Shown here one piece after another: positions 57,012 to 64,000 of a stretch of 64,000 nucleotides of DNA. The stretch's first letter is position 1; each line of letters begins with the position of its first letter. The position numbers and the translations under genes are program-made. The notes beneath the pieces were generated by a model. That model was not told the DNA's origin and did not search any database. It saw nothing but the letters and a program-made list of their open reading frames with translations. The DNA is from Vibrio anguillarum (GTDB taxonomy: Bacteria; Pseudomonadota; Gammaproteobacteria; Enterobacterales; Vibrionaceae): NCBI RefSeq assembly GCF_001989995.2, contig NZ_JAHGUP010000006.1, positions 1 through 64,000 of the forward strand, given 5' to 3'.

Positions 57012-57093
57012 GAGTATCCCCTTGAAAACGTCACCTTTACGTTAGCCATTGTTGGTATGGCTAACGCATGTACAGGTTTTGGTTTGCTTGAAG

Positions 57094-59028
57094 TTAAGAA
57101 GATTTACGGACGCGTAAATACCACTCAGACAACAGCCTTACTTGTTTTTCTGTATAACCTTTCTCCATCATACGAGCGACAAAATCGTCGTGTTTTTTCT
57201 GATCATCCGATGAGGTTTTGGCATTAAAAGAGATAACAGGAAGTAGCTCTTCGGTATTTGAGAACATTTTTTTCTCAATGACGGTACGCAGTTTTTCGTA
57301 ACTGGTCCAAACCGGATTTTGTCCATTGTTGTGCGCTTTCGCACGCAGTACAAAATTGACGATTTCATTTCGGAAATCTTTCGGGTTACTAATGCCTGCT
57401 GTTTTCTCGATTTTTTCTAACTCGTTATTGAGCGATGAACGATCGAAAAGTTGGCCAGTTTCAGGATCACGATACTCTTGGTCTTGGATCCAGAAATCAG
57501 CATAAGTAACGTAGCGGTCAAAAATATTTTGACCATATTCAGAATAAGATTCCAAATAAGCCGTTTGAATCTCTTTACCAATGAACTCGACATAACGAGG
57601 CACTAAGTAGCCTTTTAAAAACTCCATATATCGTTCAGCGATTTCTTGAGGGAACTGCTCGCGTTCAACTTGCTGTTCGATGACATAGAACAGATGAACG
57701 GGGTTAGCCGCAACTTCCGTTTGGTCAAAGTTGAATACGCGCGACAGTATTTTAAAGGCAAAGCGAGTCGATAAACCGGACATACCTTCGTCAACACCTG
57801 CGTAGTCACGATACTCTTGATAGCTTTTTGCTTTTGGATCGGTATCTTTTAGCGTTTCACCATCGTAGACGCGCATTTTGGAGAATAGTGACGAGTTTTC
57901 CGGCACTTTTAGGCGCGAGAGGATACTAAATTGACCAAGTAATTCTAGTGTGCTTGGTGAGCATGGCGCTTTGGATAGTTCACTGTGTTCAAGCAGTTTT
58001 TGGTAAATTTTCACTTCTTCCGAGACGCGTAAACAGTAAGGGACTTTAACGATATAAACCCGGTCCAAAAACGCTTCGTTGTTTTTGTTGTTACGGAATG
58101 TCTGCCACTCTGATTCGTTTGAGTGCGCTAAAATCATGCCATCAAAGGGTAGGGCGGATAACCCTTCTGTTCCGTTGAAGTTTCCTTCTTGCGTGGCGGT
58201 TAAGAGTGGGTGAAGCACCTTAATTGGCGCTTTGAACATCTCAACAAACTCCATTAACCCTTGGTTGGCTTTACAGAGTGCACCGGAATAGCTATATGCA
58301 TCGGGGTCATCTTGCGAGAAATGCTCGAGTTTTCGAATATCCACTTTCCCAACCAGTGACGAAATGTCTTGGTTGTTTTCATCACCGGGCTCTGTTTTTG
58401 CGACGGCAATTTGATCGAGAATTGAAGGTCGTACTTTGACGACTTTGAATTTGGAAATATCACCACCAAACTCGTGTAAGCGTTTGGCCGCCCAAGGTGA
58501 TGTAATTGAGCGTAAATAGCGTTTTTCTATCCCATATTCCTGCTTGAGGATTTCGCCATCTTCAACCACATCAAACAGGCAAAATGGGTGGTCATTGACT
58601 GGGCTACGAACGCCATTTGCAGACAAAACATAAATAGGCATTTGTTGCATTAAAGCTTTGAGTTTCTCCGCCAGTGAAGATTTACCGCCACCAACTGGAC
58701 CGAGTAGATAGAGAATTTGTTTTCTTTCTTCTAAACCTTGGGCAGCGTGTTTGAGGTAGGAAACAATCTGTTCTATGGCTTCTTCCATGCCATAGAAATC
58801 CTCAAAAGTTTTATAACGAGAAATCACCCGGTTAGAGAAAATGCGACTCAATCGGGGGTGTTTTGCTGTGTCTATCAGCTCAGGCTCACCAATCGCCATT
58901 AACAGCCGCTCTGCTGCATTGGCATAAGCACTTTTATCTTCTTTACACAGAGCTAAAAACTCTTGCAGTGATAGTTCTTCATCCTTGGCGGCTTCATAGC
59001 GTGCCTGAAAGTGGTCAAAAATACTCAT
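57094..59028 (-). CDS. prkA: PrkA/YeaG serine protein kinase-like AAA ATPase
   Basis: The 644-residue protein belongs to the PrkA family, with an N-terminal AAA+-like domain and a C-terminal kinase-like domain. Walker A is GPVGGGKSS (110–118), in YLLGPVGGGKSSLAEKLKALM. A region with GTEGLSALPFDGMILAHSNESEW contains the sensor-like Asn, and the C-terminal part includes GYLVPRYVEFIGKEIQTAYLESYSEYGQNIFDRYV. In E. coli YeaG acts in nitrogen starvation and metabolic adaptation. It is the first gene of prkA–yeaH–spoVR. No sigma-54 type promoter was recognised upstream. Confidence 0.95.
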   Translation of the reverse strand: MSIFDHFQARYEAAKDEELSLQEFLALCKEDKSAYANAAERLLMAIGEPELIDTAKHPRLSRIFSNRVISRYKTFEDFYGMEEAIEQIVSYLKHAAQGLEERKQILYLLGPVGGGKSSLAEKLKALMQQMPIYVLSANGVRSPVNDHPFCLFDVVEDGEILKQEYGIEKRYLRSITSPWAAKRLHEFGGDISKFKVVKVRPSILDQIAVAKTEPGDENNQDISSLVGKVDIRKLEHFSQDDPDAYSYSGALCKANQGLMEFVEMFKAPIKVLHPLLTATQEGNFNGTEGLSALPFDGMILAHSNESEWQTFRNNKNNEAFLDRVYIVKVPYCLRVSEEVKIYQKLLEHSELSKAPCSPSTLELLGQFSILSRLKVPENSSLFSKMRVYDGETLKDTDPKAKSYQEYRDYAGVDEGMSGLSTRFAFKILSRVFNFDQTEVAANPVHLFYVIEQQVEREQFPQEIAERYMEFLKGYLVPRYVEFIGKEIQTAYLESYSEYGQNIFDRYVTYADFWIQDQEYRDPETGQLFDRSSLNNELEKIEKTAGISNPKDFRNEIVNFVLRAKAHNNGQNPVWTSYEKLRTVIEKKMFSNTEELLPVISFNAKTSSDDQKKHDDFVARMMEKGYTEKQVRLLSEWYLRVRKSS

Positions 59029-59316
59029 AGTGAATTCCCCTCTGAAAACTGTCTAACTGACAACACCGCTTAAAAACACAAATTAATAACAATTTAAGAC
59101 TAGTCCGAGTTTGACAATTTTGCTTAACAATTATGTGTTTATTTAAATTTCGTGACAGTAATAACGTCGATCAGGTTGAACTATTTAGTGTATGAATATC
59201 AAGAGTTCGAGGGATAAGTTGGTGTTGGAGTTAACAACTGCGAGGGGAAATGTAAAAAAGACGCAGTGTCTGCGTCTTTTCATCTTTCGTCAGCCTACCT
59301 TGCTAGGTATTAAAAT
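59029..59316. other. prkA upstream region
   Basis: This 288-nt gap between prkA and yfbU holds the prkA promoter region (minus strand) and the yfbU terminator. A 41-codon plus-strand frame at about 59192 runs through the terminator and was not accepted. No regulator site was recognised. Confidence 0.4.
59256..59280 (-). terminator. Terminator after yfbU
   Basis: AAAAGACGCAG (59256–59266) pairs perfectly with CTGCGTCTTTT (59270–59280) with a 3-nt loop. On the minus strand it is followed by T residues. Confidence 0.9.
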
Positions 59317-59817
59317 TTAGGCATTAAAAATTTGTGTAAATTCTGCGGTTGACAAATGGTATTGGCGAGGACAATTACGCCAAGCCGTTAACATGCGACG
59401 ATATTTATCTGACATTGGCATTTGGCTGTTGAAGTGGTGATCGGCTTTATCAAATTGTGGGTAAAGCCCTTCAGACTCAACCAAGAAACGCACGTAATGA
59501 ACGCGTTGTGACTCTTTAGCGATATCAAACCCTAAAAAGTGCAGGCGGCGCTGATCCACATTTTTGCTTTCTGCATCGGAGAGCATTTTGTGTGATTCTT
59601 GCATGGCGTGATACATCTCCATGATGTCGATCACTTCGCGGCACTCCGCTTCGGTCAAGCAGCCAAATTCTTTGTTGAGTTCTCGCATTTGCAGTTCATA
59701 ACCACGTTCTACAATGGTTTGTAACCGCTTGTATTTTTTGGCGTTGTTGGGATCCATCTGTGACATCAAAAAATACTGATTAGATAGAATCAGTCGTTGA
59801 GCGTTGGTCATTTCCAT
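59317..59817 (-). CDS. yfbU: YfbU family protein
   Basis: The 166-residue cytoplasmic protein starts [35 protein letters not shown] and ends [18 protein letters not shown]. It is collinear with E. coli YfbU (164), which lies near yfbV–ackA–pta there. It is predominantly helical with no signal peptide or membrane segment. E. coli YfbU has been linked to mazF-mediated cell death, but its biochemical role is unknown. It is a single-gene unit with a strong terminator, located between the prkA operon and the CbiM-like gene. Confidence 0.92.
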   Translation of the reverse strand: MEMTNAQRLILSNQYFLMSQMDPNNAKKYKRLQTIVERGYELQMRELNKEFGCLTEAECREVIDIMEMYHAMQESHKMLSDAESKNVDQRRLHFLGFDIAKESQRVHYVRFLVESEGLYPQFDKADHHFNSQMPMSDKYRRMLTAWRNCPRQYHLSTAEFTQIFNA

Positions 59818-59940
59818 GGAGGTAGCCTCACTAAATTTTATGTTCTATTTGATGGCATAAGGTTAACAGCAATTATCGACAATGAAACATGATCTCAACA
59901 CGGATTTAATATGGAAAGCATAAAATGTGTGCAATTCTTG

Positions 59941-60606
59941 TTACTTTTTGTGTAAGTGGTTATAGATATAATCTTTGTCGGAAAAGACACGCAACCATTC
60001 TGGCTTAAATACGGATAGTATCGCTAACGCCATACCATTGAGCAGCCCTTCTGGGAAAGCGAGTAAAGGAACAAAAATTAGGTAATTATCGCGGATGACT
60101 TGCCAGTCATGTTGCCCAAGAAGCAATTGATAAGCGGTGTTAATGGCCAAATGCAGGCTACCCGTCAGGCCGCCATTTAAAAAACCAGCCACAAAAATAA
60201 ACACAAAAATATTGCGCGGTAGATAATGATAACTCAAAGCAAACAAAGCATAACTAACTAGGATTGGCAGTAGCGATGATAGCAGTAAGTATTCGGGGAT
60301 GTTAAAGAAGGCCAGTTTACCGACCGCCGCCAGTGCGAATGTAACAGGAATAGTTATAACAAATGCGCAGCGCCAGCCAAACATCATCGTGAGGGTTGTT
60401 AAACCGAGAAAATGGATAGGCAATCCTTCGGTCACTCCGGCTTGAGCTAACCACAAAAGAAAAAGCGCAAAAGAGGCAAAATAGGTGAGATGCTGAAAGG
60501 ATTTCTCGGCCTTAAACTTTGTCCAAAATGAGTATTTAAAATCGCGAAGGGTCGTTAACCCAACAAGTAGCAGGAGCAATAGCACCGCAAGTTGTTCCAG
60601 CTGCAT
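59941..60606 (-). CDS. CbiM-like energy-coupling factor permease homologue (COG3235)
   Basis: The 221-residue membrane protein has about six hydrophobic segments and resembles the CbiM substrate-binding (S) component of cobalt/nickel ECF transporters. Conserved stretches are EGLPIHFLGLTTLTMMFGW, VAGFLNGGLTGSLHLAINTAY and PLLAFPEGLLNGMALAIL, the last containing the family PEG motif. The usual CbiM N-terminus (MHIMEG, providing the metal-ligand His) is absent, and no cbiN, cbiQ or cbiO gene lies nearby. The transported solute and partner proteins are unknown. It lies downstream of pflA across a terminator. Confidence 0.78.
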   Translation of the reverse strand: MQLEQLAVLLLLLLVGLTTLRDFKYSFWTKFKAEKSFQHLTYFASFALFLLWLAQAGVTEGLPIHFLGLTTLTMMFGWRCAFVITIPVTFALAAVGKLAFFNIPEYLLLSSLLPILVSYALFALSYHYLPRNIFVFIFVAGFLNGGLTGSLHLAINTAYQLLLGQHDWQVIRDNYLIFVPLLAFPEGLLNGMALAILSVFKPEWLRVFSDKDYIYNHLHKK

Positions 60607-60621
60607 GGCTAGCCTCTCTAT

Positions 60622-60651
60622 AAAAATACCAGCATTATGCTGGCATTTTTA
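60622..60651 (-). terminator. Terminator after pflA
   Basis: The stem ACCAGCA/TGCTGGC, extended through AAAAAT and ATTTTT (60622–60651), has a 3-nt loop. On the minus strand the T run follows the stem, 20 nt after the pflA stop. Confidence 0.85.
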
Positions 60652-60670
60652 TGGTTATTAAATCAAGCAA

Positions 60671-61411
60671 TCAATATTTTATGTTTGAGTGATACTGAGC
60701 TAAGATCCCAACGATTTTGTCCATGGTCTCTTTTGACGGCGGATTCACACCTTCTAATGGGTATTCTAGCCCCATTGCTTCCCATTTATGAGCGCCCAAT
60801 TTGTGATAAGGCAGCAGCTCTACTTTCTCGATGTTATCCATATCTTTAATAAAATCACCAAGCATATGAGCCGCTTCTTCGTCATCAGTGTAGCCAGGAA
60901 CAATCACATAACGGATCCACGTTTTTTTACCTATGGTGTGTAAGTAGCGCGCGAAATCTAAGGTTCGTTTATTCGACACACCAATAAAATCATGGTGGAT
61001 CTCATCTTTCATGTGTTTGATGTCTAACATCACTAAATCAGTGGCATCGAGTACTTCATCAATCACGTCTGTGTGTTTGCGAATATAACCGTTGGTATCT
61101 AAGCAGGTGTGAATGCCCTCAGCTTGCGCTGCGCGGAATAAATCACGAACAAATTCAGGTTGAAGCATAGCTTCACCGCCTGAGCAGGTAATTCCGCCGC
61201 CAGAGGCTTTCATAAAATGGCGATAAGATTTTGCTTCGGTAATGATTTCTTCAACAGTCACTTCCTTGCCTTCATGGGTGTCCCATGTGTCACGATTATG
61301 ACAATACATACAACGCATTAGGCAGCCTTGCATAAAAACAATGAAGCGAATTCCAGGGCCATCTACCGTGCCACAAGACTCAAAAGAATGAATACGACCA
61401 GTTGTTGACAT
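60671..61411 (-). CDS. pflA: Pyruvate formate-lyase-activating enzyme
   Basis: PflA is the radical-SAM enzyme that installs the glycyl radical on pyruvate formate-lyase under anaerobiosis. The 246-residue protein starts [26 protein letters not shown] and has the cluster motif [16 protein letters not shown] (Cys30, 34, 37). It continues with [19 protein letters not shown] and DTNGY, and the length equals that of E. coli PflA (246). The target gene pflB is not in the window; in E. coli it is directly upstream, whereas here a divergent chemoreceptor gene occupies that side. No FNR palindrome was found in the 201-nt upstream region. Confidence 0.96.
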   Translation of the reverse strand: MSTTGRIHSFESCGTVDGPGIRFIVFMQGCLMRCMYCHNRDTWDTHEGKEVTVEEIITEAKSYRHFMKASGGGITCSGGEAMLQPEFVRDLFRAAQAEGIHTCLDTNGYIRKHTDVIDEVLDATDLVMLDIKHMKDEIHHDFIGVSNKRTLDFARYLHTIGKKTWIRYVIVPGYTDDEEAAHMLGDFIKDMDNIEKVELLPYHKLGAHKWEAMGLEYPLEGVNPPSKETMDKIVGILAQYHSNIKY

Positions 61412-61612
61412 CAGTTCATCTCGAATAGGTTATTTGCCTGTTATTTTATTACAAATAGTAGGGATTAAGTAGGGTTAATGTGCAATTGCCGCCGCATATC
61501 CTAAACCATATGTTGTGGCTTAAAATGAATGTCATGAAATTCTGCACATTGACTACACTGTATAGAAATAAGAACTCGTTGAATGCGATAGGGTTTAAAT
61601 AAGGAATAGTTC

Positions 61613-63490
61613 ATGGATGTACAGTTTTCTCAAAAGCAAAAAATCAGTCTATTTTTAGTTATCCTTTGTGTTGGTTTTTTAGGTTTAGGGATTTATACCG
61701 CAAAGAGCTTGATGGGAATGGATGAACAGTATCGCTCCAGTGGCGAAGTGGCATCCGGTTCTGTGGCGATATTTACTACTCAAGCAAATTTGTTGTCGCT
61801 TGCATCAGAGCTAAACAACATGCAAGGCAATCAGGTCAACTCGATTTTGAATAAATTGGATCAGTTGATGGAAGAGGTGAATGCTAATGTTGCTTTCCTG
61901 CAAAAGACCAATTTTGCTCAAGAAGGGGAAGTGTTGCTCAAGGCGGCCAAACAATTTGACCAATTTTTGCGTCCTTGGTTGCAAGTGAAATCAGAAGTGG
62001 GTTTCAATGTGAACGAAGGTAAACTGGGCGAGCTGAAAACGTTGGCCACCACGATAGAGAAAAAGATAGATGAGACGGGGATGGTTACAATCAACTCGGA
62101 TTTTCAAGCCATGGTTAAGGCGCAGCAAAATTATTTATTAGAACCCACGGAGCAAAACTTAAAACTGTTTAATCGTGCTATGGCCAGTTTCGTCAATATG
62201 TCTGATTCTTATTCGATGTTGGATCTGTATGAAAAAGAGATACAACAATTTAAACAGGCTTTTTTACGTGTGAGTGAACTGTCTCAGCAATTGCAAGTGA
62301 TGGAGAAACAAAGAGGCGATACAGAGGCGCAAGTTAAGTCGGTGATTCAAGATATTTCAACCAAGCTTTCCGCGTTGAGTGAGCAATATCAGTTGGCCGC
62401 AAAAACGACCGCATCGCAAACACAGTGGTCTGTATTGGCGGCCTGTGCGTTACTTGCCATATTGACCATTGCTATTTTCCTTACCTTTAGTTTTTCTCTT
62501 TCTCGTTCTTTGTCGCAAACAATTCACGTGTTGAACAATATCTCGCGTGGCGATTTGTCACGCCGTATGCCGATGACGAATAACGAAAAGGACGAATTCA
62601 ATCAACTGGCATTGGCCATTAACCAAAGCTGTGAAAATTTAGGGAAATTGGTGAGTGGTGTGCAGAAAAGCAGTGAAGCCTTGTCTGGTGATGCCGCGTC
62701 ACTGAATGTTGGATTAGACACTTTGGTGACAAATCAATCTGACGTTTTGGGACAAACGCAATTATTGGCATCGGCCACAGAAGAGGTCAGCGTGACGACC
62801 CAAGAAGTCTCCAATTCATTGGAGTTCGTTGCGGAACTCAGCAAATCTTCTATGCAAAGCGCAGAAGAGGGAGGAAAAGTGATTTCCGTTGCTATTACGT
62901 CACTGGTTGAGGTTGGTAAAATCCTAAGCTCGGCCGCAGGCCACATTCATCAACTTGAACAAGCTTCTGCAAAAGTAGACTCGGTGATGGACATCATTAA
63001 TGGTATTGCCGAGCAGACTAACTTATTGGCACTCAATGCCGCAATTGAAGCGGCGAGAGCGGGAGAGCAAGGTCGTGGCTTTGCTGTTGTCGCTGATGAA
63101 GTTCGAAGTTTAGCGGTAAGAACGGTCAATGCCGTGGCCGAAATTTCCGGCACTATTGATACTATGCAAAAGGAAAGTGCGGAAGTAATCACTTATATTG
63201 CGCAATCTGAGCAGTCTATGCAGAGTGGGCAAGAGAAAGGTAATGAGGCGATACAGGCCATCGCGCAAATTATCAAAAAAGCAGATGAAGCGGCGAATAA
63301 AACAGAAGCCATTTTTGCATCTATTCGAGATTTGGCGACGACTAGCCATTCAATGGCAGATAATATGATACAAATATCTCGAGCCATGAAAGCCTTGGAA
63401 GAGAACAATGAACAGTTAAGAGCAACCAGCCAGATTGTGGATAAACGCTCTAGCAGCCTAAGTGTAGACTGCCAAAGTTTCACCATATAA
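61613..63490 (+). CDS. Methyl-accepting chemotaxis protein
   Basis: This 625-residue chemoreceptor has TM1 at about 10–29, a periplasmic helical sensor of about 240 residues with long amphipathic helices, and TM2 at about 273–297. A HAMP domain follows ([23 protein letters not shown]), then the cytoplasmic signalling hairpin. The tip reads [22 protein letters not shown] and [18 protein letters not shown]. It shares the tip with the receptor at 28.4–30.4 kb but the sensor domains differ. GGAAT precedes the ATG. It is divergent from pflA by 201 nt and convergent with the LpxR-like gene, with 17 nt between stops. The ligand is unknown. Confidence 0.93.
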   Translation: MDVQFSQKQKISLFLVILCVGFLGLGIYTAKSLMGMDEQYRSSGEVASGSVAIFTTQANLLSLASELNNMQGNQVNSILNKLDQLMEEVNANVAFLQKTNFAQEGEVLLKAAKQFDQFLRPWLQVKSEVGFNVNEGKLGELKTLATTIEKKIDETGMVTINSDFQAMVKAQQNYLLEPTEQNLKLFNRAMASFVNMSDSYSMLDLYEKEIQQFKQAFLRVSELSQQLQVMEKQRGDTEAQVKSVIQDISTKLSALSEQYQLAAKTTASQTQWSVLAACALLAILTIAIFLTFSFSLSRSLSQTIHVLNNISRGDLSRRMPMTNNEKDEFNQLALAINQSCENLGKLVSGVQKSSEALSGDAASLNVGLDTLVTNQSDVLGQTQLLASATEEVSVTTQEVSNSLEFVAELSKSSMQSAEEGGKVISVAITSLVEVGKILSSAAGHIHQLEQASAKVDSVMDIINGIAEQTNLLALNAAIEAARAGEQGRGFAVVADEVRSLAVRTVNAVAEISGTIDTMQKESAEVITYIAQSEQSMQSGQEKGNEAIQAIAQIIKKADEAANKTEAIFASIRDLATTSHSMADNMIQISRAMKALEENNEQLRATSQIVDKRSSSLSVDCQSFTI

Positions 63491-63507
63491 TTTCAGTTTG
63501 CTAAACG

Positions 63508-64000
63508 TTAGAAAAAAGCAAAAAGAGAAATATTACCGACACCGTGAATGGAGTTTTTGTCTTCCTTATACTCAGGTGTGTTTGCGGTGAACGTTAAACT
63601 CGCACCGACTTGTTGAATATACCAAGCCGCACCAACTACGGCGGTCGCCTGAAGATTTTCCAAGTTAACTTGGTAATATTCAGATGGGTGATCCAATCCG
63701 TTTAAAGGCCTATCTCCTTCGATGGTAATGTCATTGAAGCGATAGCGTCCTTCTACACCTCCGAATAGAAACCATCCAGTATCCGAGGCACCAATCATCC
63801 CTGCCGAGAAAGGGTTTTCTGCACTGATTTGAGCACTGCCAAAGTTACCCGCAAGATCGGTCCCCCAACGCATCATAAAACCTGTGGAGAGATCACTGCG
63901 AAAGTTACCTACATTGACCTCTGAAACGTTGGAAAGCTCAACGTCAGTTCCTGCATAGCTGCGGTATCGTGTCAGATTAAAGTGAGACAGATAACCCACG
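63508..64000 (-). CDS. LpxR-like lipid A 3'-O-deacylase, C-terminal part (partial)
   Basis: Only the C-terminal 163 residues are in the window; the gene continues beyond the right edge. The sequence is beta-rich, alternating hydrophobic and polar residues, and ends in SIHGVGNISLFAFF, with a terminal Phe typical of outer-membrane barrels. Motifs WGTDLAGNFGSAQIS and GWFLFGGVEGRYRFNDITIEGD match the DUF2219/LpxR family, which removes the 3' acyloxyacyl chain of lipid A in the outer membrane. The N-terminal catalytic His/Ser region of LpxR is not visible here, so activity cannot be judged. It is convergent with the chemoreceptor gene. Confidence 0.8.
   Translation of the reverse strand, partial: VGYLSHFNLTRYRSYAGTDVELSNVSEVNVGNFRSDLSTGFMMRWGTDLAGNFGSAQISAENPFSAGMIGASDTGWFLFGGVEGRYRFNDITIEGDRPLNGLDHPSEYYQVNLENLQATAVVGAAWYIQQVGASLTFTANTPEYKEDKNSIHGVGNISLFAFF

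Noticed and set aside
59029-59255. Sigma-54 promoter for the prkA operon
   Set aside because: No TGGCAC-N5-TTGC type sequence was found on the minus strand.
59192-59325. 41-codon plus-strand ORF upstream of prkA
   Set aside because: It reads straight through the yfbU terminator hairpin and has no ribosome-binding site.

Overview
The window is a piece of chromosome from a Vibrio species of roughly 45% GC. Gene content and order resemble Vibrio cholerae: opp–pta–ackA, bioA/bioBFCD, nhaB–fadR–VC1899-type CARF nuclease, hinT–lipoproteins–lpoB–thiK–ycfP–ndh, bap1–csiV–mfd–plzB, lolCDE–comEC–msbA–lpxK–kdsB, prkA–yeaH–spoVR and pflA. No rRNA, tRNA, insertion sequence, integrase, phage gene or CRISPR array was seen. 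This is mostly core chromosome with a few accessory or surface-related loci. Species-level assignment is not possible by eye. Comparisons with V. cholerae are from memory of that genome, not from a search.

Layout: 1–4.1 kb holds the end of oppA and oppBCDF (oligopeptide import), with a large hairpin between oppA and oppB. 4.2–9.6 kb has a glutathionyl-hydroquinone reductase, the convergent ackA–pta acetate pathway with a hairpin between its two genes, and yfbV. 9.9–12.7 kb is a three-gene ABC importer of the TrpXYZ type. 12.8–18.1 kb has dusC, a SEC-C protein, lolA–rarA and serS. 18.2–23.3 kb is the biotin locus, bioA diverging from bioBFCD across a candidate BirA operator. 23.3–30.4 kb has dsbB, nhaB, a long AT-rich intergenic region with a possible small ORF, fadR with the Vibrio-type insertion, an orphan CARF-nuclease gene and a chemoreceptor.

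30.8–36.8 kb is hinT, three consecutive lipoprotein genes ending in lpoB, thiK, ycfP and ndh. The ndh leader carries a perfect FNR-type palindrome, a short ORF and a hairpin. 36.9–44.2 kb is the biofilm adhesin gene bap1 (beta-propeller plus lectin-like beta-prism interrupted by a 12-residue-period aromatic repeat), a possible small membrane-protein ORF, and the plzB–mfd–csiV operon. 44.4–54.1 kb is an envelope block: lolCDE, a DUF2062 protein, comEC, msbA, lpxK, ycaR and kdsB. 54.2–64 kb holds the prkA–yeaH–spoVR stress operon, yfbU, an orphan CbiM-like membrane protein, pflA, a second chemoreceptor and the end of an LpxR-like lipid A deacylase gene.

Envelope building is the dominant theme. 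LolA and LolCDE move lipoproteins, LpoB and CsiV activate the two major peptidoglycan synthases, MsbA, LpxK and KdsB make and export lipid A–Kdo, and LpxR would edit lipid A. A second theme is anaerobic and acetate metabolism (pta, ackA, pflA, FNR-linked ndh). The most interesting items are the CARF nuclease without a CRISPR locus, the Bap1 repeat insert, the ndh leader and two unlisted small ORFs.
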